Source: Streptomyces lincolnensis (GTDB taxonomy: Bacteria > Actinomycetota > Actinomycetes > Streptomycetales > Streptomycetaceae). From it: a DNA stretch of 64,000 nt. This document shows positions 18,852 to 27,952 of the stretch, piece after piece. The stretch is from NCBI RefSeq assembly GCF_001685355.1, contig NZ_CP016438.1, forward strand, positions 7,874,001 through 7,938,000, given 5' to 3'. Each line of letters opens with the position of its first letter. Position 1 is the first letter of the stretch. The translations under genes and the position numbers were made by a program. The notes under the pieces were generated by a model. It had not been told where the DNA came from. It saw only the letters and a list, made by a program, of their open reading frames with translations, and searched no databases.

Positions 18852-19544
18852 ATGCCACGCGTTCTGCTGATCGAAGACGACCGAGCCGTGCGGGAGGCGG
18901 TCGCCCTCGCCCTGCGTCGCCAGAGCCACGAGGTCTGCGCCGCCGTGACCGGCGAGGAGGGGCTGGAGCTGCTGCGGAGCTTCCGGCCGGACGTCGTGGT
19001 GCTGGACCTGATGCTCCCCGGGATGCCCGGCCTGGACGTGTGCCGGGGGATGCGTGCCCTCGACCAGACGCTGCCGATCATCATGGCGACCGCCAGGGGC
19101 GACGACGAGGACATCGTCGTAGGACTGGAGGCCGGGGCGGACGACTACGTGGTCAAGCCGGTGCAGGCACGGGTGCTGGAAGCGCGCATCCGGGCCGTCC
19201 TGCGGCGGGCCGGGGGCTCGCCCGCCGACGCCGGCATACCGAAGATCGACACCTACGGCGATCTGGCCGTCGACCGGGCCGGCCTCTCGGTGGCCTGGCG
19301 GGGCGAACCGGTCGCACTGGCCCCGTCCGAACTGCGGCTGCTGCTGACCCTGTCCGCCTCGCCGGGGCAGGTGTTCAGCCGGCAGCAACTGCTTCAGGCG
19401 GTCTGGGAGCACAGCTACCACGGTGACGCGCGTCTGGTGGACGCCTGCGTCAAACGGCTGCGCGCCAAGATGGGCGAACCCCCGCGCGAGCCCCGCTACA
19501 TCCAGACCGTGCGCGGCTTCGGCTACCGGTTCGTCTCCCGGTGA
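18852..19544 (+). CDS. OmpR-family response regulator (AfsQ1-like)
   Basis: A 230-residue response regulator. The receiver domain has LLIEDD acidic residues, phospho-acceptor Asp52 in VLDLMLPG, and switch residues in MATARG and VVKPV. It is followed by a winged-helix domain ending YIQTVRGFGYRFVSR. The receiver and linker (VVGLEAGADDYVVKPVQARV) look like AfsQ1, but orthology is not certain, so no symbol is given. ATG 18852 is six bases after GATACT with no ribosome site, suggesting a leaderless mRNA. It overlaps the kinase gene (GTGA). It is divergent from the secreted protease, a likely target. Confidence 0.94.
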   Translation: MPRVLLIEDDRAVREAVALALRRQSHEVCAAVTGEEGLELLRSFRPDVVVLDLMLPGMPGLDVCRGMRALDQTLPIIMATARGDDEDIVVGLEAGADDYVVKPVQARVLEARIRAVLRRAGGSPADAGIPKIDTYGDLAVDRAGLSVAWRGEPVALAPSELRLLLTLSASPGQVFSRQQLLQAVWEHSYHGDARLVDACVKRLRAKMGEPPREPRYIQTVRGFGYRFVSR

Positions 19545-21052
19545 GGCCGGCGGTTCGGCCCCCGGGGAGAGCGCGGGCCCGCTTCGGGCCCCCGCAACTG
19601 CGCGGCCTGCGCGTGCGGTTGGTGATCGCGTTCGCCCTCGTCGCCGCGGTCACCGCCGCGACCACCGGCGCGCTGACCTTCCGGGAGGCGCGCACGGGCG
19701 TGCTCCAGCAGAGCCAGGACACCGTGATCAAGCTGCTCCGCACCCACGTCGACCGGCTCGCCCCCGACCTCGCCTTCCCGCCCCGGGAGCCCGGCCTGCG
19801 GCAGCTCGCCACCGACGTCGCCGCCGCCGAACCGGCCGGGACCTGGCGGGTGTTGGTCGTCTACGGCGGCCTGCGGGCGACCTCGGACCCCGACGACCCG
19901 TTCGAGGAGGTGACCCCGGCCCTGCGCCGGGCCGTCGACTCCAGCCGGGCGACCGTGTTCCAGCGGGTGAGCACCGGCGAGCACACCTCCCTCGTCGTCG
20001 GCATGTCGGTCACCTTCGCCGCGACCGGCACCGGGTTCGCCGCCGCGAGCGGGATCCAGGTCTTCCTGTCGGTGCCGCAGCGAACGGAGGCCGCCTACGT
20101 CGACGAACTGGTCACCGCCGTCGAACGGGCCACCGTGCCCGCCCTCGGACTCGCCGTCCTGCTCGCACTGCTCGCCGCCCGCGGGGTGCTGCGCCCCGTG
20201 CGCGCGCTGCGGCGCGCCACCCGCAGCATCGCCGAAGGGCGGCTGGACACCCGGCTCGCGGTCGACGGCTCGGACGAACTCGCCGATCTGTCGCACACGT
20301 TCAACGAGACCGCCGCCGCCCTGGAGGAGTCGGTGGCCGAACTGCGCGGCATGGAGGCGCGGGCCCGCCGGTTCGCCGCGGACGTCTCGCATGAACTGCG
20401 CACCCCGTTGGCCGCGATGTCCGCGGTCACCGACGTCCTGGACGAGGACGCCGACCGCCTCGACCCGGACACCGCCACCGCGGTCCGGCTGATCAGCGAG
20501 GAGACCGTGAAGCTGGCCCGGCTGGTGGACGACCTGATGGAGATCTCCCGCTTCGACGCGGGCGCGGCCGTGCTGCACCTGGACGAGATCGACCTCGCCG
20601 AGTCGTTGCGAAGCACCCTGGCCGCCCGCGCCTGGACCGACCGGGTGGACACCGACCTGCCCCCGCCCGACACCGTGCGCGGGCGCGTCGACCCGCGCCG
20701 CCTCGACGTCGTCGTCGCCAACCTGGTCGGCAACGCGCTGCGGCACGGCGCCCGGCCGGTCCTGCTGCGCCTGTACGGCGACGGCACGCAGGACCGCGCG
20801 GTCATCGAGGTGCTGGACAGCGGCCCCGGTATCCCCGCCGACGTGCTGCCGCATGTCTTCGAACGCTTCTACAAGTCGGACGCGGCCCGCACCCGCACCG
20901 AGGGCAGCGGCCTCGGCCTCGCCATCACCGCCGAGAACGTCCGGATGCACGGCGGCACCGTCCGGGCGGCCGACCGGCCGGAGGGCGGCGCGGTCTTCAC
21001 CGTCGAACTGCCTCTGCGACGGGACGAGTCGGACCCGGAGAGTGTGCGATGA
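19541..21052 (+). CDS. Sensor histidine kinase partner of the OmpR-type regulator
   Basis: Membrane kinase of 503 residues. It has a first helix (LRVRLVIAFALVAAVTAATT), an extracytoplasmic sensor of about 130 residues, a second helix near 200 (VPALGLAVLLALLAARGVL), HAMP, the H-box RRFAADVSHELRTPLAAM with phospho-acceptor His near 284, and N, G1 and G2 boxes (LVGNALRHG, DSGPGIP, GSGLGLAI). GTG 19541 overlaps the regulator stop, and its own stop overlaps the lipoprotein start (ATGA), so the three genes are one coupled operon. The signal is unknown. Confidence 0.94.
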   Translation: MRPAVRPPGRARARFGPPQLRGLRVRLVIAFALVAAVTAATTGALTFREARTGVLQQSQDTVIKLLRTHVDRLAPDLAFPPREPGLRQLATDVAAAEPAGTWRVLVVYGGLRATSDPDDPFEEVTPALRRAVDSSRATVFQRVSTGEHTSLVVGMSVTFAATGTGFAAASGIQVFLSVPQRTEAAYVDELVTAVERATVPALGLAVLLALLAARGVLRPVRALRRATRSIAEGRLDTRLAVDGSDELADLSHTFNETAAALEESVAELRGMEARARRFAADVSHELRTPLAAMSAVTDVLDEDADRLDPDTATAVRLISEETVKLARLVDDLMEISRFDAGAAVLHLDEIDLAESLRSTLAARAWTDRVDTDLPPPDTVRGRVDPRRLDVVVANLVGNALRHGARPVLLRLYGDGTQDRAVIEVLDSGPGIPADVLPHVFERFYKSDAARTRTEGSGLGLAITAENVRMHGGTVRAADRPEGGAVFTVELPLRRDESDPESVR

Positions 21053-21615
21053 GAGGCGTACGCCGGGCCGCGTCGCTGGTCGTCCCCGCCCTGTTCGCGC
21101 TCGTCTCCTGCGGTATCCCGGAGACCGGTGTGGTGGAGGCGGGCGGGCCCGCCAGTGGAGTGGTTCCGACGGTCAGGGTCTTCTTCGTGGCCGATGGCGC
21201 CCTGGTCTCCGTACCCCGCAGGACGCCCGCGCCGATCGAGGTCGAATCCGCCCTGGAGATCCTGCTCCAGGGCCCGACCGACGCGGAGCGAGCCAAGGGC
21301 CTGACCACACGGCTGCCCCTGCCCATGCTCGTCCCGTCCGCCTTGGTCACCCCGCCGGCCACGAGCCCGCCGGGGGTGCCGGGGGAGGCGGCGCCCGCGT
21401 CCGACGTCGTCGCGGTGACCACCCGGGGCGGCGTCCTGTCCGTCGAAGTCTCCATCCGTGCACGGGAGTTGGCGGGTCCGGCGGCGGACCAGCTGATCTG
21501 TACCGCGCTCGCCGCGCAACACGTCGCCGAACCGGGCGCCGAACCGAAGCCGGTGACTGTCACTGGCGCGGACGGCCGAGGCGTGCGGGGGAGCGGTGCG
21601 GACTGCCCGGGGTGA
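21049..21615 (+). CDS. Lipoprotein of the two-component operon (GerMN-like)
   Basis: A 188-residue lipoprotein. The signal peptide ends with lipobox ALVSC (Cys near 21). The rest, with RVFFVADGALVSVPRR, ALEILLQGPTDAERAKGLTT and ELAGPAADQLICTALA, resembles the GerMN/LpqB-N-type domain seen in actinomycete lipoproteins next to sensor kinases. It is probably an accessory component of kinase sensing, as proposed for other regulator-kinase-lipoprotein trios; this is inference from operon position. Its stop codon begins a 13-bp tandem repeat array. Confidence 0.8.
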   Translation: MRGVRRAASLVVPALFALVSCGIPETGVVEAGGPASGVVPTVRVFFVADGALVSVPRRTPAPIEVESALEILLQGPTDAERAKGLTTRLPLPMLVPSALVTPPATSPPGVPGEAAPASDVVAVTTRGGVLSVEVSIRARELAGPAADQLICTALAAQHVAEPGAEPKPVTVTGADGRGVRGSGADCPG

Positions 21616-21677
21616 ACACGCCGGATGAACACGCCGGATGAACACGCCGGATGAACACACCGGATGAGCGCACTGGA
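21613..21677. repeat. 13-bp tandem repeat, five units
   Basis: TGAACACGCCGGA occurs three times exactly (21613-21651). A fourth copy has one change (21652-21664) and a fifth degenerate copy has four changes (21665-21677). The first unit includes the lipoprotein TGA. Because 13 is not a multiple of three, the repeats place ATGA/TGA in every frame. The array ends about 50 bp before the mgt start. Confidence 0.9.
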
Positions 21678-21694
21678 CGAGTCCGCGATTTCAG

Positions 21695-21724
21695 TTGCAC
21701 GAGACGTCTCGTCTCGCATACGGT
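21695..21724 (+). promoter_or_regulatory. mgt promoter with 14-bp palindromic operator
   Basis: TTGCAC (21695-21700), an 18-nt spacer and TACGGT (21719-21724) form a plausible promoter whose start point would fall at the mgt ATG. The spacer contains the perfect palindrome ACGAGACGTCTCGT (21699-21712). A dyad between -35 and -10 is typical for a TetR-like repressor, but no regulator gene is adjacent. Confidence 0.6.
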
Positions 21725-21730
21725 CACCTC

Positions 21731-22930
21731 ATGACCAGTCGCCCCGCGCACATCGCCATGTTCTCCATCGCCGCCCACGGCCACGTGAACCCGAGCCTCG
21801 AAGTGATCCGCGAGCTCGTCGCGCGCGGACACCGGGTCACCTACGCCATCCCGCCGCTGTTCGCCGACAAGGTCGCCGAGACCGGCGCCGAGCCGAAACT
21901 CTGGAACTCCACGCTCCCCGGCCCCGACGACGACCCGGCGGCGTGGGGCACCACCCTCCTGGACAACGTGGAGCCGTTCCTCGCGGACGCCATCCAGGCC
22001 CTGCCCCAGCTGATCGAGGCCTACCGGGGCGACGAACCCGACCTAGTGCTGCACGACATCACGGCCTACCCGGCGATGGTCCTCGCCCACCGCTGGGGCG
22101 TGCCCGCCATCTCCCTCTCCCCGAACCTCGTCGCCTGGGAGGGCTACGAGGAGGAGGTCGCCGAGCCGATGTGGGCCGAGCCGAAGCGGACCGAGCGCGG
22201 GCAGGCCTACTACGCCCGCTTCCGGGCCTGGCTGGAGGCGAACGGCATCACCCGGCACCCCGACCCCTTCGTGGGCCGCCCCGAACGCTCGCTCGTCCTC
22301 ATCCCCAAGGCGCTCCAGCCGAACGCCGACCGGGTCGACGAGAGCAGGTACACCTTCGTAGGCGCCTGCCAGGGCGACCGCAGCGCACAGGGTGACTGGC
22401 AGCGGCCCGCCGACGCCGAGAAGGTGGTGCTCGTGTCGCTGGGGTCCTCCTTCACCAAGCAGCCGGCCTTCTACCGGGAGTGCGTCAGGGCCTTCGGTGA
22501 GCTGCCCGGCTGGCGTCTGGTGCTCCAGGTCGGCAAGCACGTCGACCCCGCCGAACTGGGCGACGTACCCGACAGCGTCGAAGTGCGTTCCTGGGTACCG
22601 CAGTTGGCGGTGCTGGGACAGGCCGACCTGTTCGTCACGCACGCCGGCGCGGGCGGCAGTCAGGAGGGGCTGGCCACGGCCACCCCGATGATCGCCGTAC
22701 CGCAGGCCGTGGATCAGTTCGGCAACGCGGACATGCTCCAGGGGCTCGGGGTCGCCCGGCGTCTCGACACCGAGGAGGCGACCGCCGAGGCACTGCGGGA
22801 AGCCGGCCTCGCGCTCGTCGGCGATCCCGAGGTCGCGCGGAAACTGAAGGAGATCCAGGCCCGGATGGCCCACGAGGGCGGCACACGGCGGGCGGCCGAC
22901 CTCATCGAGGCCGAACTGCCCCAGGCATGA
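21731..22930 (+). CDS. mgt: Macrolide glycosyltransferase (OleD/Mgt family)
   Basis: GT1 enzyme of 399 residues that transfers glucose from UDP-glucose to the desosamine 2'-OH of macrolides, inactivating them. The sequence is very close to what I remember of S. lividans Mgt and S. antibioticus Ole[21 protein letters not shown] at the start and [35 protein letters not shown] and [20 protein letters not shown] later. The last is the NDP-sugar-binding signature. ATG 21731 has no ribosome site and sits six bases after TACGGT, so the mRNA is probably leaderless. It is a single gene under a palindromic operator. A role in intrinsic macrolide tolerance is inferred. Confidence 0.95.
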   Translation: MTSRPAHIAMFSIAAHGHVNPSLEVIRELVARGHRVTYAIPPLFADKVAETGAEPKLWNSTLPGPDDDPAAWGTTLLDNVEPFLADAIQALPQLIEAYRGDEPDLVLHDITAYPAMVLAHRWGVPAISLSPNLVAWEGYEEEVAEPMWAEPKRTERGQAYYARFRAWLEANGITRHPDPFVGRPERSLVLIPKALQPNADRVDESRYTFVGACQGDRSAQGDWQRPADAEKVVLVSLGSSFTKQPAFYRECVRAFGELPGWRLVLQVGKHVDPAELGDVPDSVEVRSWVPQLAVLGQADLFVTHAGAGGSQEGLATATPMIAVPQAVDQFGNADMLQGLGVARRLDTEEATAEALREAGLALVGDPEVARKLKEIQARMAHEGGTRRAADLIEAELPQA

Positions 22931-23081
22931 GTGAGCGGGGGCAAGCGGAACCCCGTCATGCACATCATGAGTGATCCAGCGGTGTCGCGACCGGCGTATT
23001 AGGCTGCCCGACGATCAAGGGCAGCGCGCCGGATCGCCGTACCGGCTCCGGGCGTTGCCACGTCAACGGGAGGACTGTCAC

Positions 23082-23471
23082 ATGCGTCTGCTCAAGACCA
23101 AGGCCGCGGGTGTCATGCTCGCAGCAATGGGCCTCACTTTCACGCTCTCCAGCCCCGCGAGCGCCTGGACCTACGGAGCGTACGAGGGCGGAGGCTACGG
23201 CGCGTGGCAGCAGGACCCGTCCGACGACGTCAAGGGTGACTCGTTCCAGGCGTGCGACATCAAGTCCGACGGCTACGCCATCTATGTCCGCATCGACATA
23301 GGCAGAGACGGCGACTTCGACTCCTCGGCCACCACCAGAGGCAACTACGCGCCCTACTGCACGCCGTGGAAGTACCTCGACCTGGCCGAGGGCACTCCCA
23401 TCCGGATGTACATCTACAAGTCCGACGCCGACGGCCACCACAACCCGGTCTGGAAGGACGGCACCGCGTGA
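23082..23471 (+). CDS. Small secreted protein, unknown function
   Basis: A 129-residue protein with a clear Sec signal peptide (MRLLKTKAAGVMLAAMGLTF, cleavage after SPASA near residue 28). The mature part is about 100 residues with aromatic and acidic content (WTYGAYEGGGYGAWQQDPSD) and two Cys (QACDIK, APYCTPW) that may form a disulfide; the end WKDGTA is short. GGGAGGA precedes ATG 23082. No family is recognised. It is followed by a strong bidirectional terminator, so it is transcribed alone. Confidence 0.8.
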   Translation: MRLLKTKAAGVMLAAMGLTFTLSSPASAWTYGAYEGGGYGAWQQDPSDDVKGDSFQACDIKSDGYAIYVRIDIGRDGDFDSSATTRGNYAPYCTPWKYLDLAEGTPIRMYIYKSDADGHHNPVWKDGTA

Positions 23472-23487
23472 CCGACGGCTGAACGGT

Positions 23488-23524
23488 GAGGGCCCGTTGG
23501 TACCCCGGTAACCAACGGGCCCTC
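23488..23524. terminator. Strong bidirectional terminator
   Basis: GAGGGCCCGTTGGT (23488-23501) pairs perfectly with ACCAACGGGCCCTC (23511-23524), a 14-bp stem with a 9-nt loop. It lies between the convergent small secreted protein and MMPL genes. Confidence 0.85.
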
Positions 23525-23555
23525 GTTCAGGGAGGGTTGATCCTCAGGAGCGGGT

Positions 23556-25805
23556 TCAGACCCTCAGTCGCTCACCCTCGTCGTCCCGGGCCGCGGGTGC
23601 CACCACGGCGTCCGCGGCCTCGTCGTGGGTCAGGTCCGGCAGCCGGCGCAGCCACCTCGGCAGGTACCAGTTGCGCTCGCCGAGCAGTGCCATCACCGCC
23701 GGGAGCAGCACGCCCCGGATGATCGTCGCGTCGATGAGCACCGCGGCCGCGAGGCCCACGCCCATCTGCTTCATGGACTGCATGGACAGCGTGCCGAAGA
23801 TGGCGAACACAGCGACCATGATGACCGCGGCACTGGTGACGACACCTGCGGTGGTGACCACCCCGTGCTGGATCGCGTCCTTGGTCGTGCGGCCGCGCAG
23901 CCGCGCCTCGCGGATCCGCGAGACCACGAACACGTGGTAGTCCATCGACAGGCCGAACAGGATCACGAAGAGGAACAGCGGCAGCCAGGTGATGATGGCG
24001 CCGACGCCCTCCGCGCCCACCAGCGACGCGCCCCAGCCGTGCTGGAAGACGGCCACGAGGATGCCGTAGGCCGCTCCGACGGACAGCAGGTTCAGCACGA
24101 TCGAGGTGATCGCGATCGTCAGCGAGCGGAACGACAGCAGCATCAGACCGAAGGCGAAGACCACGACGAACGCGAACACCGGGACCACCGCTCCGGCCAG
24201 CTGGTCGTTGAAGTCCTTCGACCCGGCCACCTGCCCGGTGATCGGCGCCTCGACGCCGTCCACCGTGCCGAGCGTGGCGGGCCGCACGTCGTCGCGCAGC
24301 TTGTCCAGGCTCGCGCCGGCCTTGTCCAGGTCGGAACCGCCGACCAGCGGGACGTACACGAAGGCGATGTTCTGCTCGTCGTGCAGCTTGATCTCCACCG
24401 GGCCGCGCGAGGCACCCGAACTGATCGCCCGGTCACGGAAGTCGGCCAGCGCCGACTGCACCTCGGGAGCGTTGATGTTGTCGGCCCTGACGACCACCTC
24501 GGCCGGCTCGGAGCCGCCCGGGAAGGCGTCGTTGACCCGGTTGTACGTCTGCACGATCGGCAGCGAGTCGCCGAACTCCTGGTCCAGCGTCAGGTTCTGG
24601 GTCTTCATGCCGACCGCGGGAGCCGCGATCGCCAGCAGTGCGCCCCCCGCCACCACGGCCGAGAGGACGGGCCGGGCGAGGACGCCCTTGAGGACGGCCG
24701 TCCAGAAGCGGCTCTCGCCGTTGCCGTCGCGCTTGCGGCGGCGCAGGAAGGGGAGACGGCCCTTCTCGACCCGCTCGCCCAGCAGCGAGAGCAGCGCGGG
24801 CAGCACCGTCACCGACCCGACCATCGCGACCGCCACGACCATCAGGGACGCCAGGCCCATCGCCTCGAACTCGGCGAGCCCGGTGAACAGCATGCCCGCC
24901 ATCGCCACGCACACCGTGACACCGGAGACGACGATCGCGCGGCCACTGGTGGCGGCGGCCACCCGCAGCGCCGTCCGGGCGTCCCGGCCGGCCTCGCGCT
25001 CCTCGCGCTCACGGCGCAGGTAGAACAGGCAGTAGTCGACACCGACGGCCAGACCGACCAGCAGCATCACGGAGTTGGCGGTCTCGCTCATCGGCATGAC
25101 ATGGCTGACGATGCCCATCAGGCCCATCGTCGCCATGATCGCGGTGACCGCAAGGAGCACCGGCAGCAGGGCCGCCACCAGCGCGCCGAAGGCGATGAGC
25201 AGGATGCCGAGGGCCACCGGTACGGCGGAGTACTCGGCCTTCTGGAAGTCGTCGCCGAACGCGTCGTCGAACGTCTTCATCATGCTGGCGCCGCCGATCT
25301 CCTCGATCCGCAGCGACCCGTGGTCCTTCTGGACGTCCTCGACGGCGTTCAGCACCGGCTCGACCCGCTCGCCCGCGGTGTCGGACTTGCCGCGGATGTC
25401 GAACTGCACCAGCGCGCTGCGGCCGTCCTTGGAGATGGTGTCCGTGTCGTACGGCGACGTCACGTCCGTGACCTCGCCGGTCGCGTCCACGGCGGCCATG
25501 ACCGCGGTGACCGCGGCGCGGAACTCGGCGTCGGTGGCCTTGAGACCGCCGTCCTTGGCCTGGATGAGGACGGTCTCGCTGGCCGGTTCCTCGATCCCGG
25601 CGTCCTTGATGATCTGGGCGGCGGTGTGCGTCTCGCCCGGCAGTCCGTCACTCTGGTCGACGTCGACCCGGCCCGCGGCCGAGCCGAGTCCCATCGCCAG
25701 GACGACGAACAGCACCCAGATGCCGACGGCAGCCCATCGATGCTGGGCACTCCAGCCGCCGGCCCGGGCGGCCAGTCCCCGCACCCGTGTATCTCCATTC
25801 CCCAT
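23556..25805 (-). CDS. MMPL family RND-type transporter
   Basis: Membrane exporter of 749 residues with two MMPL repeats and about twelve helices. The first helix is HRWAAVGIWVLFVVLAMGLG. Both halves show the RND/MMPL signature of a polar residue in helix 4 (VGLAVGVDYCLFYLRREREE and ILFGLSMDYHVFVVSRIREA), the proton-relay Asp-Tyr pair. The family exports lipids or hydrophobic metabolites. GAGGGGG precedes ATG 25805; the open frame upstream to 25913 lacks family similarity. No regulator is adjacent. Confidence 0.95.
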   Translation of the reverse strand: MGNGDTRVRGLAARAGGWSAQHRWAAVGIWVLFVVLAMGLGSAAGRVDVDQSDGLPGETHTAAQIIKDAGIEEPASETVLIQAKDGGLKATDAEFRAAVTAVMAAVDATGEVTDVTSPYDTDTISKDGRSALVQFDIRGKSDTAGERVEPVLNAVEDVQKDHGSLRIEEIGGASMMKTFDDAFGDDFQKAEYSAVPVALGILLIAFGALVAALLPVLLAVTAIMATMGLMGIVSHVMPMSETANSVMLLVGLAVGVDYCLFYLRREREEREAGRDARTALRVAAATSGRAIVVSGVTVCVAMAGMLFTGLAEFEAMGLASLMVVAVAMVGSVTVLPALLSLLGERVEKGRLPFLRRRKRDGNGESRFWTAVLKGVLARPVLSAVVAGGALLAIAAPAVGMKTQNLTLDQEFGDSLPIVQTYNRVNDAFPGGSEPAEVVVRADNINAPEVQSALADFRDRAISSGASRGPVEIKLHDEQNIAFVYVPLVGGSDLDKAGASLDKLRDDVRPATLGTVDGVEAPITGQVAGSKDFNDQLAGAVVPVFAFVVVFAFGLMLLSFRSLTIAITSIVLNLLSVGAAYGILVAVFQHGWGASLVGAEGVGAIITWLPLFLFVILFGLSMDYHVFVVSRIREARLRGRTTKDAIQHGVVTTAGVVTSAAVIMVAVFAIFGTLSMQSMKQMGVGLAAAVLIDATIIRGVLLPAVMALLGERNWYLPRWLRRLPDLTHDEAADAVVAPAARDDEGERLRV

Positions 25806-26145
25806 GATGGGCTTGCCCCCTCGTGAGCGGTGGCAGCCCCCTGCCGCCACCTTTCTCCTTGAAGGTATGGGCCGGATAAAGCCATCTCCTCCTGCTGCCC
25901 GGTGAAGCGGCACGGGCCGGAATCATCCCCCTGGACCCCGGTCCCTCCCCACTGGGGAGGAGGGGGCCCCTTACATCTACTTGGGGCCTCTTTGGCATTG
26001 CGCAACCTTGTTGAATAAGTCACAGGTGCGCCCAGCGGTTGCCCCGCCCCCTCCGCATCGGCCAGAGTTTCGCGCAACCCACCCCCACGGGCCCGGCCGT
26101 CGTGCCCACCCCCACGGGGCACGACGGCCGTCCTATCGTGTGCGG
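25806..26145. other. 340-bp divergent intergenic region with two hairpins
   Basis: This region holds the promoters of the leftward MMPL gene and the rightward DUF1697 gene. CCTCCCC-ACT-GGGGAGG (25944-25960) is a tight hairpin in the MMPL upstream region. A longer hairpin (26094-26130) lies by the DUF1697 start. TATCGT at 26134-26139 is a probable -10 for DUF1697. No coding sequence is convincing here. Confidence 0.6.
26094..26130. repeat. 14-bp inverted repeat before DUF1697 gene
   Basis: CGGCCGTCGTGCCC (26094-26107) pairs perfectly with GGGCACGACGGCCG (26117-26130) around a 9-nt loop. It overlaps the expected -35 to spacer region of the DUF1697 promoter, since TATCGT follows at 26134. The position between divergent genes argues against a simple terminator; an operator or a cruciform element is possible. 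Confidence 0.7.
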
Positions 26146-26691
26146 ATGACGACGTATGCGGCGCTGCTGCGCGGGATCAACGTGGGCGGCAGCAGGAAAG
26201 TCCCGATGGCGGATCTGCGCGGGCTGGTGGAGGACCTCGGCCATACCGACGTGCGCACCTATCTCCAGAGCGGTCAGGTCACCTTCGCCGCCGGCCACGG
26301 GGACGAGGAGTCACTGGCCGCCGAGGTGGTCGGCGCCATCGAGAAGCGGTTCGGTTTCGCCGTCGACGTGATCGTGCGCGACCACGCGTATCTGAAGGCG
26401 ATCGCCGACGCGTGTCCCTTCCCGGCCGCCGAACTGGAGGCCAAGCAGCTGCACGTCACCTACTTCTCCGCACCGGTCGAAGCGGCACGCCTCGCGGAGA
26501 TCGACCAGGCCGCCTACCTCCCCGAGGAGTTCCGCCTCGGCGACCGCGCGCTGTACCTGTACGCCCCGAACGGCCTCGGCCGCTCCAAGCTCGCCGAAGT
26601 CCTGTCGCGGCCCCGGCTGAACAAGGGACTGATCGCCACCAGCCGCAACTGGAACACCGTCCTGAAGCTGGTGGAGATGACCGGTGGCTGA
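26146..26691 (+). CDS. DUF1697 family protein
   Basis: A 181-residue protein with the DUF1697 hallmarks: AALLRGINVGGSRKVPMADL at the N-terminus, VRTYLQSGQVTF, and at the C-terminus LNKGLIATSRNWNTVLKLVE (usually ...TxRNWxTVxKL). Structure and biochemical role of the family are poorly defined. ATG 26146 follows TATCGT by six bases with no ribosome site, so the mRNA may be leaderless. It overlaps the next gene by 8 bp. Confidence 0.9.
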   Translation: MTTYAALLRGINVGGSRKVPMADLRGLVEDLGHTDVRTYLQSGQVTFAAGHGDEESLAAEVVGAIEKRFGFAVDVIVRDHAYLKAIADACPFPAAELEAKQLHVTYFSAPVEAARLAEIDQAAYLPEEFRLGDRALYLYAPNGLGRSKLAEVLSRPRLNKGLIATSRNWNTVLKLVEMTGG

Positions 26692-27058
26692 CCGCGATCC
26701 CGCCGTGGCGGCCGCCACCGAGGGCGAGCTGCGCCTTCTCGACCCCCGGGTGCGCAGCTCGCCGGAGCTCGTCGGTGCGCTGCTGCACCCCGAGTTCCAC
26801 GAGTTCGGCGCGTCCGGACGGCACTGGGACCGGGCCTCGATCATCACCATGCTCGCCGCGGACACCGCACCGGACGCCTCCGCGATCGTGGCGTCCCGGA
26901 TGCGGGGCGTCCGGCTCGCCCCCGACCTCGTCCATCTCACCTTCGACACGGAGCATGACGGCCGGAGGGCGCACCGCAGTTCGCTGTGGCGCCGGACGGA
27001 GGCCGGGTGGCGGCTGTACTTCCACCAGGCGACGCCGTTCAGCCCTCCGCCAGAGTGA
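26684..27058 (+). CDS. DUF4440/NTF2-like small protein
   Basis: A 124-residue protein of the SnoaL/NTF2-like DUF4440 type, from GTG 26684. The pattern LLHPEFHEFGASGRHWDRAS and the ending SSLWRRTEAGWRLYFHQATP (x-W-x3-x-GWRLxFHQxTP) are typical of this cone-shaped fold. Ligand and reaction are unknown. It overlaps the DUF1697 gene by 8 bp and is likely co-transcribed. Its 3' end overlaps the convergent transglutaminase-like gene by 20 bp. Confidence 0.82.
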   Translation: MADRDPAVAAATEGELRLLDPRVRSSPELVGALLHPEFHEFGASGRHWDRASIITMLAADTAPDASAIVASRMRGVRLAPDLVHLTFDTEHDGRRAHRSSLWRRTEAGWRLYFHQATPFSPPPE

Positions 27059-27905
27059 CCTCCCGGTCGCCGAGATAGGGCGTGTACGAGGTGAGGCGGG
27101 CGGGGACGGTCAGGCGGGGGTCCCGGTAGAGGCGCCGCCAGTCGTCCTCGCCGCGGGCAGCGGCGACCGCGTCGGCCGCCGCGAGGTCCGCGTCGGTGAG
27201 CGGGGCCCGGCCGAGGAACTCCGGACCCCAGCCGTCCCAGGGCAGGAGCTCGACGCCGTTGAGGGCGGCCAGATCGCGGACGACGTTCCCGCGCACGAAC
27301 CACAGCCCCTTGAGCCGGTCGCTGCCGCCCAGCCCGAACGAATCCGGGTCCGCCCCCTCCGCGCGGCACATCCGCCACGCGTCCCCGGCCACCAGGAACT
27401 GGTCGCGCGGCACGTCCATGGGATCGAAGGGCAGGTCGTACTCGTGGTGCGTCTGGGCGTCGGCCAGCCGCCAACTCCCGTCCGGCAAGCGGTACTCGGT
27501 CACCCAGTGGTCGCCGTGGAAGCCCTTCTCGAAGTACCCGGCGAACCCGCACCGCGGGCGCGCCGGAGTCCCGGTCGCCCGCAGCAGCGAGCAGTGCAGC
27601 AGCGAGAAGTCCCGGCAGGTGCCCACGAACCGCTCCTCGGGCGCCCGCCTGCGCGTGAGCGGCCCGTCCCCGCGCTCCCGCAGGATCCGCAGGATCTCGC
27701 GCACGTACCGCGACTCCGCGTCCTCGTGCAGCCGTTGCTCGGGGATGGTGTATCCGAAGAGCTGTCCCTCGCCCCGATGGATGATCAGATCCCTGACCAC
27801 GCGGGCGAGTTCGCCGGGATCTCGCGGCAGACCGCCGGGACCGAGGTCGCCGTGATCGAGGTCGCCCGGATCGCTGTACGGCGTCTGCTTCAGGTAGTCG
27901 TCCAT
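27039..27905 (-). CDS. Transglutaminase-like domain protein
   Basis: A 288-residue cytoplasmic-looking protein of the transglutaminase-like superfamily. The catalytic triad is readable: Cys97 in VGTCRDFSLL, His133 in HGDHWVTEY and Asp149 in WRLADAQTH. There is no signal peptide or membrane segment. Bacterial members act as proteases, amidases or peptide ligases, so function is open. ATG 27905; the frame upstream belongs to a different, antisense-type reading. It lies 47 bp after the MFS gene stop on the same strand, so the two could be co-transcribed. Confidence 0.85.
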   Translation of the reverse strand: MDDYLKQTPYSDPGDLDHGDLGPGGLPRDPGELARVVRDLIIHRGEGQLFGYTIPEQRLHEDAESRYVREILRILRERGDGPLTRRRAPEERFVGTCRDFSLLHCSLLRATGTPARPRCGFAGYFEKGFHGDHWVTEYRLPDGSWRLADAQTHHEYDLPFDPMDVPRDQFLVAGDAWRMCRAEGADPDSFGLGGSDRLKGLWFVRGNVVRDLAALNGVELLPWDGWGPEFLGRAPLTDADLAAADAVAAARGEDDWRRLYRDPRLTVPARLTSYTPYLGDREVTLAEG

Positions 27906-27952
27906 GGCGAGGAGGCTCGGCCTTGCCCCGGGGGCAAGGTCAACCCCGGGTG

